Shown here in pieces: positions 52,224-61,953 of a DNA stretch of 64,000 nt. Each line of letters starts with the position of its first letter. Position 1 is the stretch's first letter. Position numbers and translations under genes: made by a program. The DNA lies in the NCBI GenBank assembly GCA_947625775.1, contig CANQPM010000010.1, positions 1 to 64,000 of the forward strand, read 5' to 3'. Under the pieces are notes generated by a model. That model was not told the DNA's origin. It ran no database searches and worked only from the letters and a program-made list of their open reading frames with translations. The DNA is from an uncultured Lachnospiraceae bacterium (lineage in GTDB: Bacteria; Bacillota; Clostridia; Lachnospirales; Lachnospiraceae).

Positions 52224-53066
52224 TTACAGCAAATCCTTCCTGCCAAAACATACGATACCTCCCAAAGTCACAGCCACAGTTATCACAAGAGAACTGAATA
52301 TCATAAATGACACATCTGTCACTTCATTTTGCATAAGAAAAAGCGCCTGCCCCGTCGGCATAAATTCAAGAATCCTCGTATATACCTCCCGCTGTGTCCC
52401 ACGCACATACGTCGGATTTTCAATATACGACGCGTCAGTTATTTTTTCCACTCCGTCTTTAGTCACCATTGTGTATATAGGCTCCACCTCAGGCTCTCTA
52501 AGCCGTGAATAAATATACGCCCCGCACTGCAGCCAAAACAAAAACACAAGAAACGATACGATAACCGCAACCGACCTGTTTGAAAGCAGCATGCCAAATG
52601 CCGTAAAAACTGCGGCAAATGCCACTATCATAAAAAACGACACGGCTAAATACACAAGCGCCTGCACAGCATCAAATCCATTCCAGCCGCATACGGGCAC
52701 ACCTACCGCAAGCATCGCCAAAATCCATGCCGCTGTCATAACCACGCCCGCTGCCACGCTTATGATAAAATTTGACATATAAATGCTTTTTCTCGAATGT
52801 CCTATGATTATCTTATTCCTTATCGTGCCGTCGCTGTAATCTGTTCCGAAAAACAGGCTTGCAAAAATCGAAACCGCGCCGCCGATAATCACCCCATAGC
52901 CGAAAAAGAAGTTTGTCAGAGTATCATCTGCTTCCCCTTTAGCTATACACTCCGTATGATTTCCATATACCATAAACAGCGACCACAAAAACATTCCCGC
53001 TACAAGCGTCCAAAATACCCTGCTTTTCCAAAGTCTCATAAATCCCGCTGACAAAAGCCTGCTCAT
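52224..53066 (-). CDS. ABC transporter permease (lantibiotic/ABC-2 type)
   Basis: A 280-residue membrane protein with six helices (VFWTLVAGMFLWSLFMVYG, FFFGYGVIIGGAVSIFASLF, ...FMIFSSLVITVAVTLGGIVC), an ABC-2-type topology. Overlaps the ATPase gene upstream by four bases (ATGA). With the ATPase it likely exports or expels a peptide or antimicrobial; the substrate cannot be read. Confidence 0.88.
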   Translation of the reverse strand: MSRLLSAGFMRLWKSRVFWTLVAGMFLWSLFMVYGNHTECIAKGEADDTLTNFFFGYGVIIGGAVSIFASLFFGTDYSDGTIRNKIIIGHSRKSIYMSNFIISVAAGVVMTAAWILAMLAVGVPVCGWNGFDAVQALVYLAVSFFMIVAFAAVFTAFGMLLSNRSVAVIVSFLVFLFWLQCGAYIYSRLREPEVEPIYTMVTKDGVEKITDASYIENPTYVRGTQREVYTRILEFMPTGQALFLMQNEVTDVSFMIFSSLVITVAVTLGGIVCFGRKDLL

Positions 53067-53983
53067 ACTTTCACCTCCCCGCGCTTTCCAAGAAGATTGA
53101 TATAGTAGCTTTCAAGGCTTTCATCGCGTCCGTCCATCGAAAACACCTCGCATTTATTCCGTGACAATGCCTCCACAAGCGCGCTTATGCTGAAAGCTCC
53201 GTATATATCCGCCGTGTCCTCAGATACAGCCGCATACTCAAGCCCCATATCGTCAAGCGCAAGGCAGAGCGACTTTATATCGCTCACCTTGACGCGCGTG
53301 CACTTACGGCACAGGCTTTCAAGCTCCGACGCGCTTATCTCCTTTATGAGCCTGCCGCCGTCAATAAATCCGTAATGCGTGGCAAGCTTGGAAAGCTCGT
53401 CCAGTATATGGCTCGAAATAAGCACGGTAATCTGCTTTTCCTTGTTGAGCTTTAATATAAGCTCCCTTATCTCAACAATTCCCTCAGGATCAAGCCCGTT
53501 TGCAGGCTCGTCAAGTATGATAAAATCGGGGCCTCCTGCAAGCGCGGCAGCTATTCCAAGCCGCTGGCGCATTCCAAGTGAAAAATGCTTTGCTTTCTTT
53601 CCGCCCGTACCTTCAAGCCCCACAAGCCTTAATAAATCGTCTATACCATCGTATGACGGCATGCCAAGCACCCTGTACTGCTCCCGAATATTGTCGCGCG
53701 CGCTCATATCCAGATAAACTGACGGCGTTTCCACGATTGCGCCCATTCTTCGGCGCGCCTTTGCAATCTCCCCGCTTTTGCTTTCGCACCCGTACAGCGT
53801 ATATCCGCCGCTGTCAGGCATCTGCAGACCGCATATCAGGCGTATCAGCGTCGTCTTGCCTGCTCCGTTTTTGCCGACAATGCCGTAAATCGCCCCTTTC
53901 GGTATGTGCATTGAAAAATTGTCAAGCGCCTTATGCTTTTTGTATGATTTGCACAAGGCATCTGTAGTCAAAACATACTCCAT
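53063..53983 (-). CDS. ABC transporter ATP-binding protein
   Basis: A 306-residue ATPase: Walker A IVGKNGAGKTTLIRLICGLQ, signature KHFSLGMRQRLGIAAALAGG, Walker B FIILDEPANGLDP, and H-loop ISSHIL. The C-terminal ~80 residues follow the BcrA/NatA-like pattern. GGAGG before the ATG. Pairs with the permease at 52224-53066. Confidence 0.93.
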   Translation of the reverse strand: MEYVLTTDALCKSYKKHKALDNFSMHIPKGAIYGIVGKNGAGKTTLIRLICGLQMPDSGGYTLYGCESKSGEIAKARRRMGAIVETPSVYLDMSARDNIREQYRVLGMPSYDGIDDLLRLVGLEGTGGKKAKHFSLGMRQRLGIAAALAGGPDFIILDEPANGLDPEGIVEIRELILKLNKEKQITVLISSHILDELSKLATHYGFIDGGRLIKEISASELESLCRKCTRVKVSDIKSLCLALDDMGLEYAAVSEDTADIYGAFSISALVEALSRNKCEVFSMDGRDESLESYYINLLGKRGEVKV

Positions 53984-54091
53984 AGGTAATCCTCCTTATA
54001 AATAATAACACAATTTAATAAATCATCGCTTTAATATTTTTATAATAAGGAGTATAAACCTGCATAGTTAAGAAACATATACAGAAAACAG

Positions 54092-54769
54092 TTAAGAAAC
54101 AGTAAAGCTTTTCAGCTTGAACCCAATGCCCCACACCGCCTCTATATAATCCTTGCCGCTTACCTCTTTTAATTTTCTGCGCAGATTGCATATATGTACT
54201 TTCAGGGAACTTTCCACGCAGTCCGGCGTGTCATCGCTTATGCGTTCAAGTATAGAAGTCCGCGTTATTACCTGCGCAGGATTCAGCATAAGCAGCTTCA
54301 ATATGGCATATTCTGTCTTTGTAAGCCTGACACGTGTGTCACAAACGCTTACCTGCCGCACCGCCGTATCAAGCGTAATATCGTCATAGACAACCTTTGA
54401 ACTGTCCGCGCCATATGGCTTTTTCCTTAGCTGCACGGCTATCCGCGCCAAAAGCTCCTTTATCTCAAACGGCTTTGTAAGGTAATCCGCCGCGCCGCCC
54501 ATGAGAAGCCCTACTTTGTCGTCAACCGCCGCTTTTGCGCTCACGACTATTACAGGCGTGCCCGAAAGCTGCGGAAGTATCTCCTCGCCGTTCAGCCCTG
54601 GCAACATTAAATCAAGCAGAATAAGGTCTGGTTTCTCGTTCTGCCTTAAATACAGCACAGCCTCCGTGCCCGAATACGCGCGTGAAATGCCGTAACCTTC
54701 ATCTTCAAGCGCCTCCTGTATCAGATTGCCGATATTGATGTCATCATCTATCACCATAATATTTTTCAT
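54092..54769 (-). CDS. OmpR-family response regulator
   Basis: A 225-residue regulator: MKNIMVIDDDINIGNLIQEA, phospho-acceptor in LILLDLMLPGLNGEEIL, VSAKAAVDDKVGLLMGGAAD, TKPFEIKELLARIAV, and DNA-binding CDTRVRLTKTEYAILKLLML. It likely works with the kinase at 51182-52066 to control the ABC genes between them. The 54770-55009 gap contains only AT-rich DNA with two GTTGCAA half-sites. Confidence 0.92.
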   Translation of the reverse strand: MKNIMVIDDDINIGNLIQEALEDEGYGISRAYSGTEAVLYLRQNEKPDLILLDLMLPGLNGEEILPQLSGTPVIVVSAKAAVDDKVGLLMGGAADYLTKPFEIKELLARIAVQLRKKPYGADSSKVVYDDITLDTAVRQVSVCDTRVRLTKTEYAILKLLMLNPAQVITRTSILERISDDTPDCVESSLKVHICNLRRKLKEVSGKDYIEAVWGIGFKLKSFTVS

Positions 54770-55009
54770 AATGTACCATCTCCGTTAATTTCTGAATTTT
54801 TCATCTGTTTTTTAACAGTTTTTTGTCTTTAAATAAAACATTCTATTCTGTTTCTACAGGTACATTATACCGCATATTTGTATCATAGTTGCAACATAAT
54901 TGCATCAAAGTTGCAAAATTTGAAAAATTTTATATAAAATTGGCATAATAAAAGGCGCAAGAATTTAATATCAATAAACCCCTGCACCCCTTATCTGCTT
55001 TATATGCCG

Positions 55010-55192
55010 TTATTGTTTTATGCGGTCGATATCTGTAAGATTTATACCTGAACTTGTTAGTATCGCTTTTAAATCAAGATATCGTACCAGCATTAATTTA
55101 TAAACTGCTGAGTCTTTTTCGCAGGCAAGCATATAATCCTGCAATCTCGAAAATTCTTCAATACTTATTTTTAACATTTCTTTTTCAGTCAT
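55010..55192 (-). CDS. Small hypothetical protein
   Basis: A 60-residue helical protein, MTEKEMLKISIEEFSRLQDY, AVYKLMLVRYLDLKAILTSS, GINLTDIDRIKQ. Not recognised. GGAAGGTG upstream supports this ATG; the longer frame starts within the ribosome binding site. Encoded 28 bp after asd on the same strand, perhaps co-transcribed. Confidence 0.6.
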   Translation of the reverse strand: MTEKEMLKISIEEFSRLQDYMLACEKDSAVYKLMLVRYLDLKAILTSSGINLTDIDRIKQ

Positions 55193-55220
55193 AATATCAC
55201 CTTCCTTTATAAACAATCAA

Positions 55221-56306
55221 TCATTTTTTAGTAATATACCCCTGCGCCTTCAAAAGCTCCGCGCAAAGCACTGCGCCGCCTGCCGCGCCTCTTACCGTGT
55301 TGTGGGAAAGTCCGACAAACTTCCAATCATATACATGGTCTTCCCTGATACGGCCTACAGATATGCCCATGCCGTTTTCATAATCAACATCAAGCGAAAC
55401 CTGCGGCCTGTTGTCCTCCTCCATATATCTAATAAACTGCTTAGGCGCGCTGGGAAGTCCGAGCTCCTGCGGAACGCCCTTGTAGCTCGTAAGCTTTTCG
55501 ATAAGCTGCTCCTTTGTCGGCTTCTTTCTGAACTTGACAAACACTGCCGCCGTATGTCCGTTCAATACAGGCACGCGTATGCACTGGCATGTAATTACAG
55601 GCTCGCTTGCGGGCACGATAACGCCGTCTTTAATCTCGCCCCATATCCTGAGCGGCTCTTTCTCGCTCTTTTCCTCCTCGCCGCCGATATACGGGATAAT
55701 GTTGCCCTCCATCTCAGGCCAGTCCTTAAATGTCTTGCCCGCGCCCGAAATTGCCTGATATGTCGTAGCCACTACCTCATACGGCTCAAACTCCTTCCAA
55801 GCCGTAAGCACAGGCGCATAGCTTTGGATTGAACAGTTTGGCTTGACAGCCACAAAGCCTCTTGTCGTGCCAAGGCGTTTCCTCTGAAAATCAATAACCT
55901 TCATATGCTCGGGGTTGATTTCAGGCACTACCATAGGCACGTCTGGCGTCCATCTGTGCGCTGAGTTGTTGCTAACTACAGGCGTTTCTGTCTTGGCGTA
56001 TTCCTCCTCGATTTTCTTTATTTCTTCCTTAGTCATATCTACGGCAGAAAATACAAAGTCAACCTCAGACGCTACCTTTTCCACCTCGTTTACGTTCATA
56101 ACCACGATTTTCTTTACCGCTTCGGGCATTGGCGTAGTCATTTTCCATCTGTCGCCGATTGCGTCCTCATATGTCTTTCCTGCGGAACGCGGGCTTGCCG
56201 CGATTGTCGTTACCTCAAACCAAGGGTGGTTTTCCAAAAGAGAAATAAATCTCTGTCCTACCATTCCCGTACCGCCAAGTATGCCTACCTTTAATTTTTC
56301 GCTCAT
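55221..56306 (-). CDS. asd: Aspartate-semialdehyde dehydrogenase
   Basis: NADPH-dependent enzyme reducing aspartyl phosphate to aspartate semialdehyde, for lysine/diaminopimelate, threonine and methionine synthesis. 361 residues: Rossmann start KLKVGILGGTGMVGQRFISL, catalytic Cys in VKPNCSIQSYAPVLTAWK, and conserved EDNRPQVSLDVDYENGMGIS, with GGAVLCAELL at the C-terminus. It belongs to the archaeal/fungal-like Asd type. AGAGGAG upstream sets the start at MSEKLKV. Palindromic repeats lie upstream; no lysine riboswitch is seen. Confidence 0.94.
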   Translation of the reverse strand: MSEKLKVGILGGTGMVGQRFISLLENHPWFEVTTIAASPRSAGKTYEDAIGDRWKMTTPMPEAVKKIVVMNVNEVEKVASEVDFVFSAVDMTKEEIKKIEEEYAKTETPVVSNNSAHRWTPDVPMVVPEINPEHMKVIDFQRKRLGTTRGFVAVKPNCSIQSYAPVLTAWKEFEPYEVVATTYQAISGAGKTFKDWPEMEGNIIPYIGGEEEKSEKEPLRIWGEIKDGVIVPASEPVITCQCIRVPVLNGHTAAVFVKFRKKPTKEQLIEKLTSYKGVPQELGLPSAPKQFIRYMEEDNRPQVSLDVDYENGMGISVGRIREDHVYDWKFVGLSHNTVRGAAGGAVLCAELLKAQGYITKK

Positions 56307-56333
56307 ATTTTTTCTCCTCTTTCTTTTATAATA

Positions 56334-56479
56334 CATAAGCGTTTGCGAAACTTTATTCAACAACGTAGAATTTTAGGCAAAATATACAAAATAAGCGGCG
56401 CCTTGCGAAGCACCTAGCCGCGTTTTTATATATTTTGATTAAATTCGGCCGACTTAGAACACATTTCGCAATTACCTAT
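56334..56479. repeat. Dispersed palindromic repeat interrupted by a hairpin insert
   Basis: The left half (GCGTTTGCGAAACTTTATTC to GTAGAATTTT, to about 56374) and right half (TTAGAACACATTTCGCAATT, ACCTAT, 56453-56479) match the two halves of 30062-30123, but about 75 bp separates them. The insert contains GCGGC/GCCGC with an inner TGC-GAA-GCA hairpin and a T-run, terminator-like. Confidence 0.65.
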
Positions 56480-56489
56480 ATTATACATT

Positions 56490-56536
56490 TAAGCGTTTGC
56501 AAAATTCTGTCCGATAACATAGAATTTATGCAAAAT
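56490..56536. repeat. Dispersed palindromic repeat, second half copy
   Basis: TAAGCGTTTGCAAAATTCTG and GATAACATAGAATTTATGCA resemble the left-half core of the repeat; no right half follows. It lies just beyond the 3' end of argH, next to the interrupted copy. Confidence 0.6.
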
Positions 56537-56586
56537 ATTAAAATTTCATTTAATACGTCTAATCCAGCCCCAAACACTATCGCTTC

Positions 56587-57966
56587 TTAATTATTTTGCA
56601 GATACTCCCTATTAATCTTTATAATCTCACGCATAGCATCAGGGCTGGGCGCTCCTACAGTCGTGCGCTTATTTACGCATGTTTCAAGGCTTATCGCCTC
56701 GTATATGTCCTCCTCAAAGACAGGGCATATCGTTTTCAGCTCGTCAAGCGAAAGCTCGTCTATCGCCTTGTCCTTGTCAATGCAGTACAGCACAAGACGC
56801 CCTATGATTCCATGAGCGTCTCTAAACGCCACGCCTTTGTTTACAAGATAATCCGCCGCGTCAGTCGCGTTTGTAAAGCCCTTCATAGCGCTTGTCCGCA
56901 TTATATCCTTGTTAAATCTGATAGTCTTTAGCATACCTGTGAAAAGCGCGATACAGCCCTTCACCGTATCTATCGCGTCAAATGTAAGCTCCTTGTCCTC
57001 CTGCATATCCTTATTGTACGCAAGCGGTATGCCCTTCATAGTCGTGAGCAGTGATACAAGCGCACCGTAGACGCGCCCCGTCTTTCCGCGGATAAGCTCC
57101 GCAATATCAGGATTTTTTTTCTGCGGCATAATGCTGCTGCCAGTCGAATACGCGTCGTCTATTTCCACAAAACGGTACTCGTTTGAATTCCATATGATTA
57201 TTTCCTCGCAGAAACGGCTAAGATGCATCATTATCGTAGACATAGCCGCCAAAAGCTCTATGAGGTAATCTCTGTCTGCCACGGAATCCATGCTGTTCAG
57301 CGTCGCGCTCTCAAATGAAAGAAGCTGCGCCGTATATTCCCTGTCAAGCGGATATGTAGTGCCCGCAAGAGCGCCTGAACCAAGCGGACAGTAATTCATG
57401 CGCCTGTATATATCATCAAGCCTCTGTCTGTCGCGCTTAAACATCTCAAAATAAGCTCCCATATGATGCGCCAGGGTAATCGGCTGCGCTTTCTGCAGAT
57501 GCGTAAACCCAGGCATATATGTGTCAAGATTTTCCTCCATAAGCTTTATAAGCGTTTCCAAAAGCTCCTTTAAAAGCCCGTTGATCTCGCATATTTCGTC
57601 ACGCGTGTAAAGCTTCATATCAAGCGCGACCTGATCATTCCTGCTCCTGCCTGTGTGGAGCTTTTTGCCCGCCTCGCCTATGCGCTCAATCAGGTTAGCC
57701 TCCACAAAGCTGTGAATATCCTCATATTCATCAGTAATTTCAAGCTTGCCGCTTAAAACATCGTCATAAATGCCATCAAGCCCCGACAAAATCTGATTTT
57801 TTTCATCATCTGTCAAAATTCCCTGTTTTGCGAGCATTTTCACATGCGCCCTGCTTCCCTCAACATCCTGCTTAAACATTTTTTTGTCGAAGGAAATTGA
57901 TGCATTGAAATTATATACAAGCTTATCGGTTTCCTTGGTGAACCGACCGCCCCAAAGCTGAGCCAT
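56587..57966 (-). CDS. argH: Argininosuccinate lyase
   Basis: Final step of arginine biosynthesis: splits argininosuccinate into arginine and fumarate. 459 residues: [60 protein letters not shown], and the fumarase-superfamily signature [20 protein letters not shown] with catalytic Ser. Start fixed by GGAGG ten bases upstream. Divergent from the ABC operon at 58089, sharing a ~120-bp control region. Confidence 0.96.
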   Translation of the reverse strand: MAQLWGGRFTKETDKLVYNFNASISFDKKMFKQDVEGSRAHVKMLAKQGILTDDEKNQILSGLDGIYDDVLSGKLEITDEYEDIHSFVEANLIERIGEAGKKLHTGRSRNDQVALDMKLYTRDEICEINGLLKELLETLIKLMEENLDTYMPGFTHLQKAQPITLAHHMGAYFEMFKRDRQRLDDIYRRMNYCPLGSGALAGTTYPLDREYTAQLLSFESATLNSMDSVADRDYLIELLAAMSTIMMHLSRFCEEIIIWNSNEYRFVEIDDAYSTGSSIMPQKKNPDIAELIRGKTGRVYGALVSLLTTMKGIPLAYNKDMQEDKELTFDAIDTVKGCIALFTGMLKTIRFNKDIMRTSAMKGFTNATDAADYLVNKGVAFRDAHGIIGRLVLYCIDKDKAIDELSLDELKTICPVFEEDIYEAISLETCVNKRTTVGAPSPDAMREIIKINREYLQNN

Positions 57967-58088
57967 ATTTAGCCTCCTCCCATATAAACAATTAATAATA
58001 ATGTAGCACAACTTGCCGATTGTTTCAAGAACCAATCTTAAATGCAATGTATATAATATTTTATAAAGTCAGAAAGGCGGCGGTTGTC

Positions 58089-58868
58089 ATGAAATCAGAC
58101 AAACCCTTTGTCCATCTGGATCACGTAAAATTTTCATATTACAGCAGCCAGGGTGAGGTTGAGGCTCTAAGGGATATAGACTTTTCAGTCGAAAAAGGAA
58201 GCTTTACCGCGATTGTCGGTCCGAGCGGATGTGGCAAATCTACCATTCTCTCGCTTATTTCAGGGCTGCTAAAACCGACAGGCGGCTATATAACCTTTTA
58301 CTCCGAGGAATTTGCGCCGCCAAAAATAGGCTATATGCTGCAGCATGACCACCTGCTCGAATGGCGCGACGTCTACAAAAATATACTGCTCGGGCTCGAG
58401 ATAAAAAAGCAGAAAACCCCGCAGAATCTCGAACTGATAGACAGCCTCCTTGAAAAATATAACCTTTCCGATGTAAAGCACCAGAAGCCTTCTCAGCTCT
58501 CAGGCGGCATGCGGCAGAGAATAGCGCTTATCCGCACTCTCGCGCTGCGCCCTGATTTACTTCTGCTCGATGAGCCGTTCAGCGCGCTTGATTACCAGAC
58601 AAGGCTCAGCGTGTCAAAAGACGTATATGACATAATAAAGTCGGAGGAAAAAACAGCTATCCTTGTCACGCACGATATTTCAGAAGCTGCGGCTATGGCA
58701 GATACCGTAGTTCTACTCACAAAACCGCCCTGCCGTGTAAAGGACATCATTCCAATAGAATTTGAAAAGCATGGAATAAGCCGTGATGAAGTTAGAAATT
58801 CAAAGCTGTTTCAGCAGTATTTTGATAAAATATGGAAGGAGCTGCAAAATGAAAACACAAATCAATAG
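58089..58868 (+). CDS. ABC transporter ATP-binding protein (TauB/SsuB/ThiZ type)
   Basis: A 259-residue ATPase: FTAIVGPSGCGKSTILSLIS (Walker A), QLSGGMRQRIALIRTLALRP (signature), LLLDEPFSALDYQTRLSVSK (Walker B), VTHDISEAAAMAD (H-loop). Close to nitrate/sulfonate/taurine/thiamine-precursor importers. The start is uncertain; ATG at 58089 has a weak AAAGG-type site. Permease follows with 20-bp overlap. Confidence 0.88.
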   Translation: MKSDKPFVHLDHVKFSYYSSQGEVEALRDIDFSVEKGSFTAIVGPSGCGKSTILSLISGLLKPTGGYITFYSEEFAPPKIGYMLQHDHLLEWRDVYKNILLGLEIKKQKTPQNLELIDSLLEKYNLSDVKHQKPSQLSGGMRQRIALIRTLALRPDLLLLDEPFSALDYQTRLSVSKDVYDIIKSEEKTAILVTHDISEAAAMADTVVLLTKPPCRVKDIIPIEFEKHGISRDEVRNSKLFQQYFDKIWKELQNENTNQ

Positions 58869-59658
58869 TTCCGAAGGACAGAAAAACTATATGCGCAAAG
58901 CAAGGCTGCACAGGCTCTTTATATTCTGGAGCAGGATTTTGGTATTTGCAGGATTTCTGGCTCTATGGCAAACCGCGTCAAGCCTAAAATGGATAGACAG
59001 CTTTTATTTCAGCTCTCCTCTTGCAATTGCCAAGCTGTTTGTGCATGATATACGTGATATGTCGCTTTTGAACCATATCGGAGTCACGCTGTGGGAATCA
59101 GGGCTTAGTTTCCTGCTTATCATTGTTTTTTCAGTGGCAGCGGCTACCTTTTTCTGGTTTTACCCGTCGATTGGGAAAATGTTCGAGCCGTTTCTTATAG
59201 TGCTGAACAGCCTGCCAAAATCAGCGCTTGCGCCGCTCATTATCGTGTGGCTTGGCACGGGACCGCGCACTGTAATTTTATGCGGTATGTCCGTGGGAAT
59301 TTTCGGCTGTATTTTAAATCTCTATCAGGCTTTTGAGCAGACTGACGCTGAACGTCTGAAGCTTATTGAAACACTCGGCGGAAATAAGCTGCAAAAATTT
59401 ACAAAGATAGTCTTTCCGCAAAATATACCGACATTTATATCGCTCGCAAAGGTAAATATCGGGCTTGCGCTTGTCGGAGTGATAATTGGAGAATTTCTCG
59501 CAGGACGCCAGGGACTTGGATATCTGATTATCTATGGAAGCCAAGTATTCAAGCTGGATATGGTGATACTAAGCATTGTGATACTGTGTGTCATCGCTAT
59601 GCTGCTCTATGGAATACTCAATTTATTAAATAGAAAAGTTATCGCACGATGGCAGTAA
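58849..59658 (+). CDS. ABC transporter permease (NitT/TauT family)
   Basis: A 269-residue permease with six helices (LFIFWSRILVFAGFLALWQT, FLLIIVFSVAAATFFWFYPS, ...) and EAA-loop region ETLGGNKLQKFTKIVFPQNI. AGGAG lies eight bases before MKTQINSS, inside the end of the ATPase gene. No substrate-binding protein is encoded on either side, which is unusual for this family. Confidence 0.88.
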   Translation: MKTQINSSEGQKNYMRKARLHRLFIFWSRILVFAGFLALWQTASSLKWIDSFYFSSPLAIAKLFVHDIRDMSLLNHIGVTLWESGLSFLLIIVFSVAAATFFWFYPSIGKMFEPFLIVLNSLPKSALAPLIIVWLGTGPRTVILCGMSVGIFGCILNLYQAFEQTDAERLKLIETLGGNKLQKFTKIVFPQNIPTFISLAKVNIGLALVGVIIGEFLAGRQGLGYLIIYGSQVFKLDMVILSIVILCVIAMLLYGILNLLNRKVIARWQ

Positions 59659-59666
59659 ATCCCTGT

Positions 59667-59703
59667 AAAATCCCCGCAAGTGCAGCAGGCTTGCGGGGAT
59701 TTT
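59667..59703. terminator. Bidirectional terminator between convergent genes
   Basis: AAAATCCCCGCAAG pairs perfectly with CTTGCGGGGATTTT (14 bp, nine-base loop), with T-rich tails on both strands. It serves the ABC operon and the Rpn gene. Confidence 0.93.
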
Positions 59704-59709
59704 GCCTTG

Positions 59710-60717
59710 CTATATATTTTTACTGTAGGCATTATAATAACCCTGCGCCTTATCACGGGAAATTTTCAGCTTACTGATAATACGTTCTACTATATCGTTT
59801 TCTGCGAGCCCAAATTCTATTCCCATTTCTGTTATTTCTGCGGCTCTGCCTTCCTCTCTGCCTTCCTCTTTTCCTTCCTCTTTTCCAAGCTGTTTATTTT
59901 CCTGAGCTATTTCATCAAAAACACTGCACATATCTCCATCTCCCTGCGCTATTTTATCAAGCGATACCCTACTGTTTGCCGCTGATGCCACAGCCAACGC
60001 TACAGATGTGCTTACCTTGTGTTCATCATTGTATTCAAGCACTTTTTGACGTCTTTCTTTTTTGGTCATTGCAGCGTCATACAGCAGCCGAAGCAGATTA
60101 AATAAATCTCTATTATCTGCATTATTCAGTACTAAATTATTATCCCTCAATTCAATTAAATTCATTTTATAATCATTAACAAAATTTTGCAAGCCTTCTG
60201 GTATGTCAAGAAGTTCCTTTATGGATTTTGCGCCATCCCATTTTTTCTCCCCATAGTAAAGGACTATTGTAATTACTGGATACAGCCTGTCATCCTTTTT
60301 CATTCCTGAAAGAAATTCTTCACCTTTTAGCTCTTTAGTGCTTTCATAATGTTTTTTTAATGCATTATACTGATTATAATATGTACTTGAATCATAGTGC
60401 ATTACCCTGACAGGCATTGCATAATGGATATCCGTTTGATTTTCTGTGCCGTAAATTACAAATTTCACTTTTAACTTATCACAGAATTTTGCAATCTTGA
60501 GATTATCCCGTTCAAGCTTTTTTGTATTTACTCTTTTCTTACCTTCTATAACTAATGATACATCGCTGTCAAATGAGCTCAAATCATATGGCTTTACCAG
60601 TGGCTTACCATTGAAAAATACAGCATTTACTAAATCTGCAAATTTATCATTATCTTTCCAGTAATCATTTAATACTATATCTGGCTTTAGTTTATTTCCG
60701 ACTGATTTTTTTGTCAT
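59710..60717 (-). CDS. Rpn-family recombination-promoting nuclease, copy 2
   Basis: A 335-residue relative of 50055-50981: YWKDNDKFADLVNAVFFNGK, LVIEGKKRVNTKKLERDNLK, KFVIYGTENQTDIHYAMPVR, and YPVITIVLYYGEKKWDG. The C-terminus has a short charged repeat (GKEEGKEEGREEGRAAE) from a 12-bp DNA repeat. GAAAGG ten bases upstream supports the ATG given; two earlier ATGs lack a site. Confidence 0.82.
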   Translation of the reverse strand: MTKKSVGNKLKPDIVLNDYWKDNDKFADLVNAVFFNGKPLVKPYDLSSFDSDVSLVIEGKKRVNTKKLERDNLKIAKFCDKLKVKFVIYGTENQTDIHYAMPVRVMHYDSSTYYNQYNALKKHYESTKELKGEEFLSGMKKDDRLYPVITIVLYYGEKKWDGAKSIKELLDIPEGLQNFVNDYKMNLIELRDNNLVLNNADNRDLFNLLRLLYDAAMTKKERRQKVLEYNDEHKVSTSVALAVASAANSRVSLDKIAQGDGDMCSVFDEIAQENKQLGKEEGKEEGREEGRAAEITEMGIEFGLAENDIVERIISKLKISRDKAQGYYNAYSKNI

Positions 60718-60840
60718 TATGCGTATGCCTTTCATCATGTATTTAAACTTATGTTCTTGTATATAAGCCTATCATATGAACATATGTTTGTCAATACATA
60801 TCTGGAAAAATCCAAAAAAATCCAAAATACAAATCCAAAA

Positions 60841-61953
60841 TCACGCCGTATCATACGCAGAAACCACCCTGTTTTTCCCGTTCTGCTTGCCATAGTACAG
60901 CCTTTCGTCAGCGTGCTTTATCGTTTCCTCAACCTTACTGTTCTCCATATGCGTCGCAATACCGAGCGTCAGTGTGCAGTGGATTGTCAGCTCGCGGTTG
61001 CTGAATGAATGTTTTTCGACATTTCGGCGGATATTTTCCGCAATCGGCAGTGACTTGTCAAGCCTGCCGTTGCACAAAATCAGTATTTCCTCGCCGCCCC
61101 AGCGGCATACATGCCCGAAATCCTTTACTTCCTGGGTAATAATCTGCGCAATATCCTTTATGACAATATCCCCAAAATCATGCCCATATGTATCGTTTAC
61201 TCTTTTAAAATTGTCAATATCGCACATAATCAAACAAAACGGCTCGCCCGACGCGACGGCATGCTCCAAAAACGCCTGCATGCTGCGGCGGTTATAAAGT
61301 CCCGTCATAGGATCCGTGCTTGCCATATTGTCGAGAATAATATTCTGGTTGTGCAGCTTCTTTTCAGTGATCTGTATGTCAATCACGAAAATAAGCGTAA
61401 ACATAAACAGCAGGAAAAAATTGCAGATAGAATTAAATATATAAATAAGCACCTCCACTGCGGGAGAAACGCTTACCTGGTAAAAAGAACCGACAAATGC
61501 TGAAAGTATGCGGCAGCCGATAAACGAAACAGACGCACCAAAGCCAAGCATTGTGGCAATAAGATACTTCTTGTCGTTGTTTATCATGGTAACGCACATA
61601 TAATAACCAAAGGGAATCAACCCGATTATATACTGTGCAAATCCAAAATGCCACCCAACGAACAGCGTAGCCGCAAATGAATGCATGATAATCTCAAGAT
61701 ATGTAAGATAAAAGGTCTTAATCAATTCCTCATCATAACCGTATTTAATCACCCTGATACAGTACAAATACATGGCAACACTGCCAACATTGAGGATAAC
61801 CATAGGATACACGCGAAATAAGGCAAATAGAAAGATAAGGAATACATGCACGCCGCCAATAGCATAAATTGTCAGCGCATATTTGAATTTAAAGGTTTCT
61901 GATATAATATAACGGTCAACGAGCCGCCTTACTTTTGCAATGATGGATTTCAT
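60841..61953 (-). CDS. Membrane diguanylate cyclase (GGDEF)
   Basis: A 370-residue protein: six predicted helices (FKYALTIYAIGGVHVFLIFL to ICNFFLLFMFTLIFVIDIQI) form an unassigned integral sensor; then a GGDEF domain DPMTGLYNRRSMQAFLEHAV, FCLIMCDIDNFKRVNDTYGH, HVCRWGGEEILILCNGRLDK. The active-site motif is GGEE, which is compatible with cyclic-di-GMP synthesis. No EAL domain. Confidence 0.92.
   Translation of the reverse strand: MKSIIAKVRRLVDRYIISETFKFKYALTIYAIGGVHVFLIFLFALFRVYPMVILNVGSVAMYLYCIRVIKYGYDEELIKTFYLTYLEIIMHSFAATLFVGWHFGFAQYIIGLIPFGYYMCVTMINNDKKYLIATMLGFGASVSFIGCRILSAFVGSFYQVSVSPAVEVLIYIFNSICNFFLLFMFTLIFVIDIQITEKKLHNQNIILDNMASTDPMTGLYNRRSMQAFLEHAVASGEPFCLIMCDIDNFKRVNDTYGHDFGDIVIKDIAQIITQEVKDFGHVCRWGGEEILILCNGRLDKSLPIAENIRRNVEKHSFSNRELTIHCTLTLGIATHMENSKVEETIKHADERLYYGKQNGKNRVVSAYDTA

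Noticed and set aside
56307-56586. Lysine riboswitch or T-box upstream of asd
   Set aside because: The sequence is explained by palindromic repeats; no riboswitch core or T-box motif was found.
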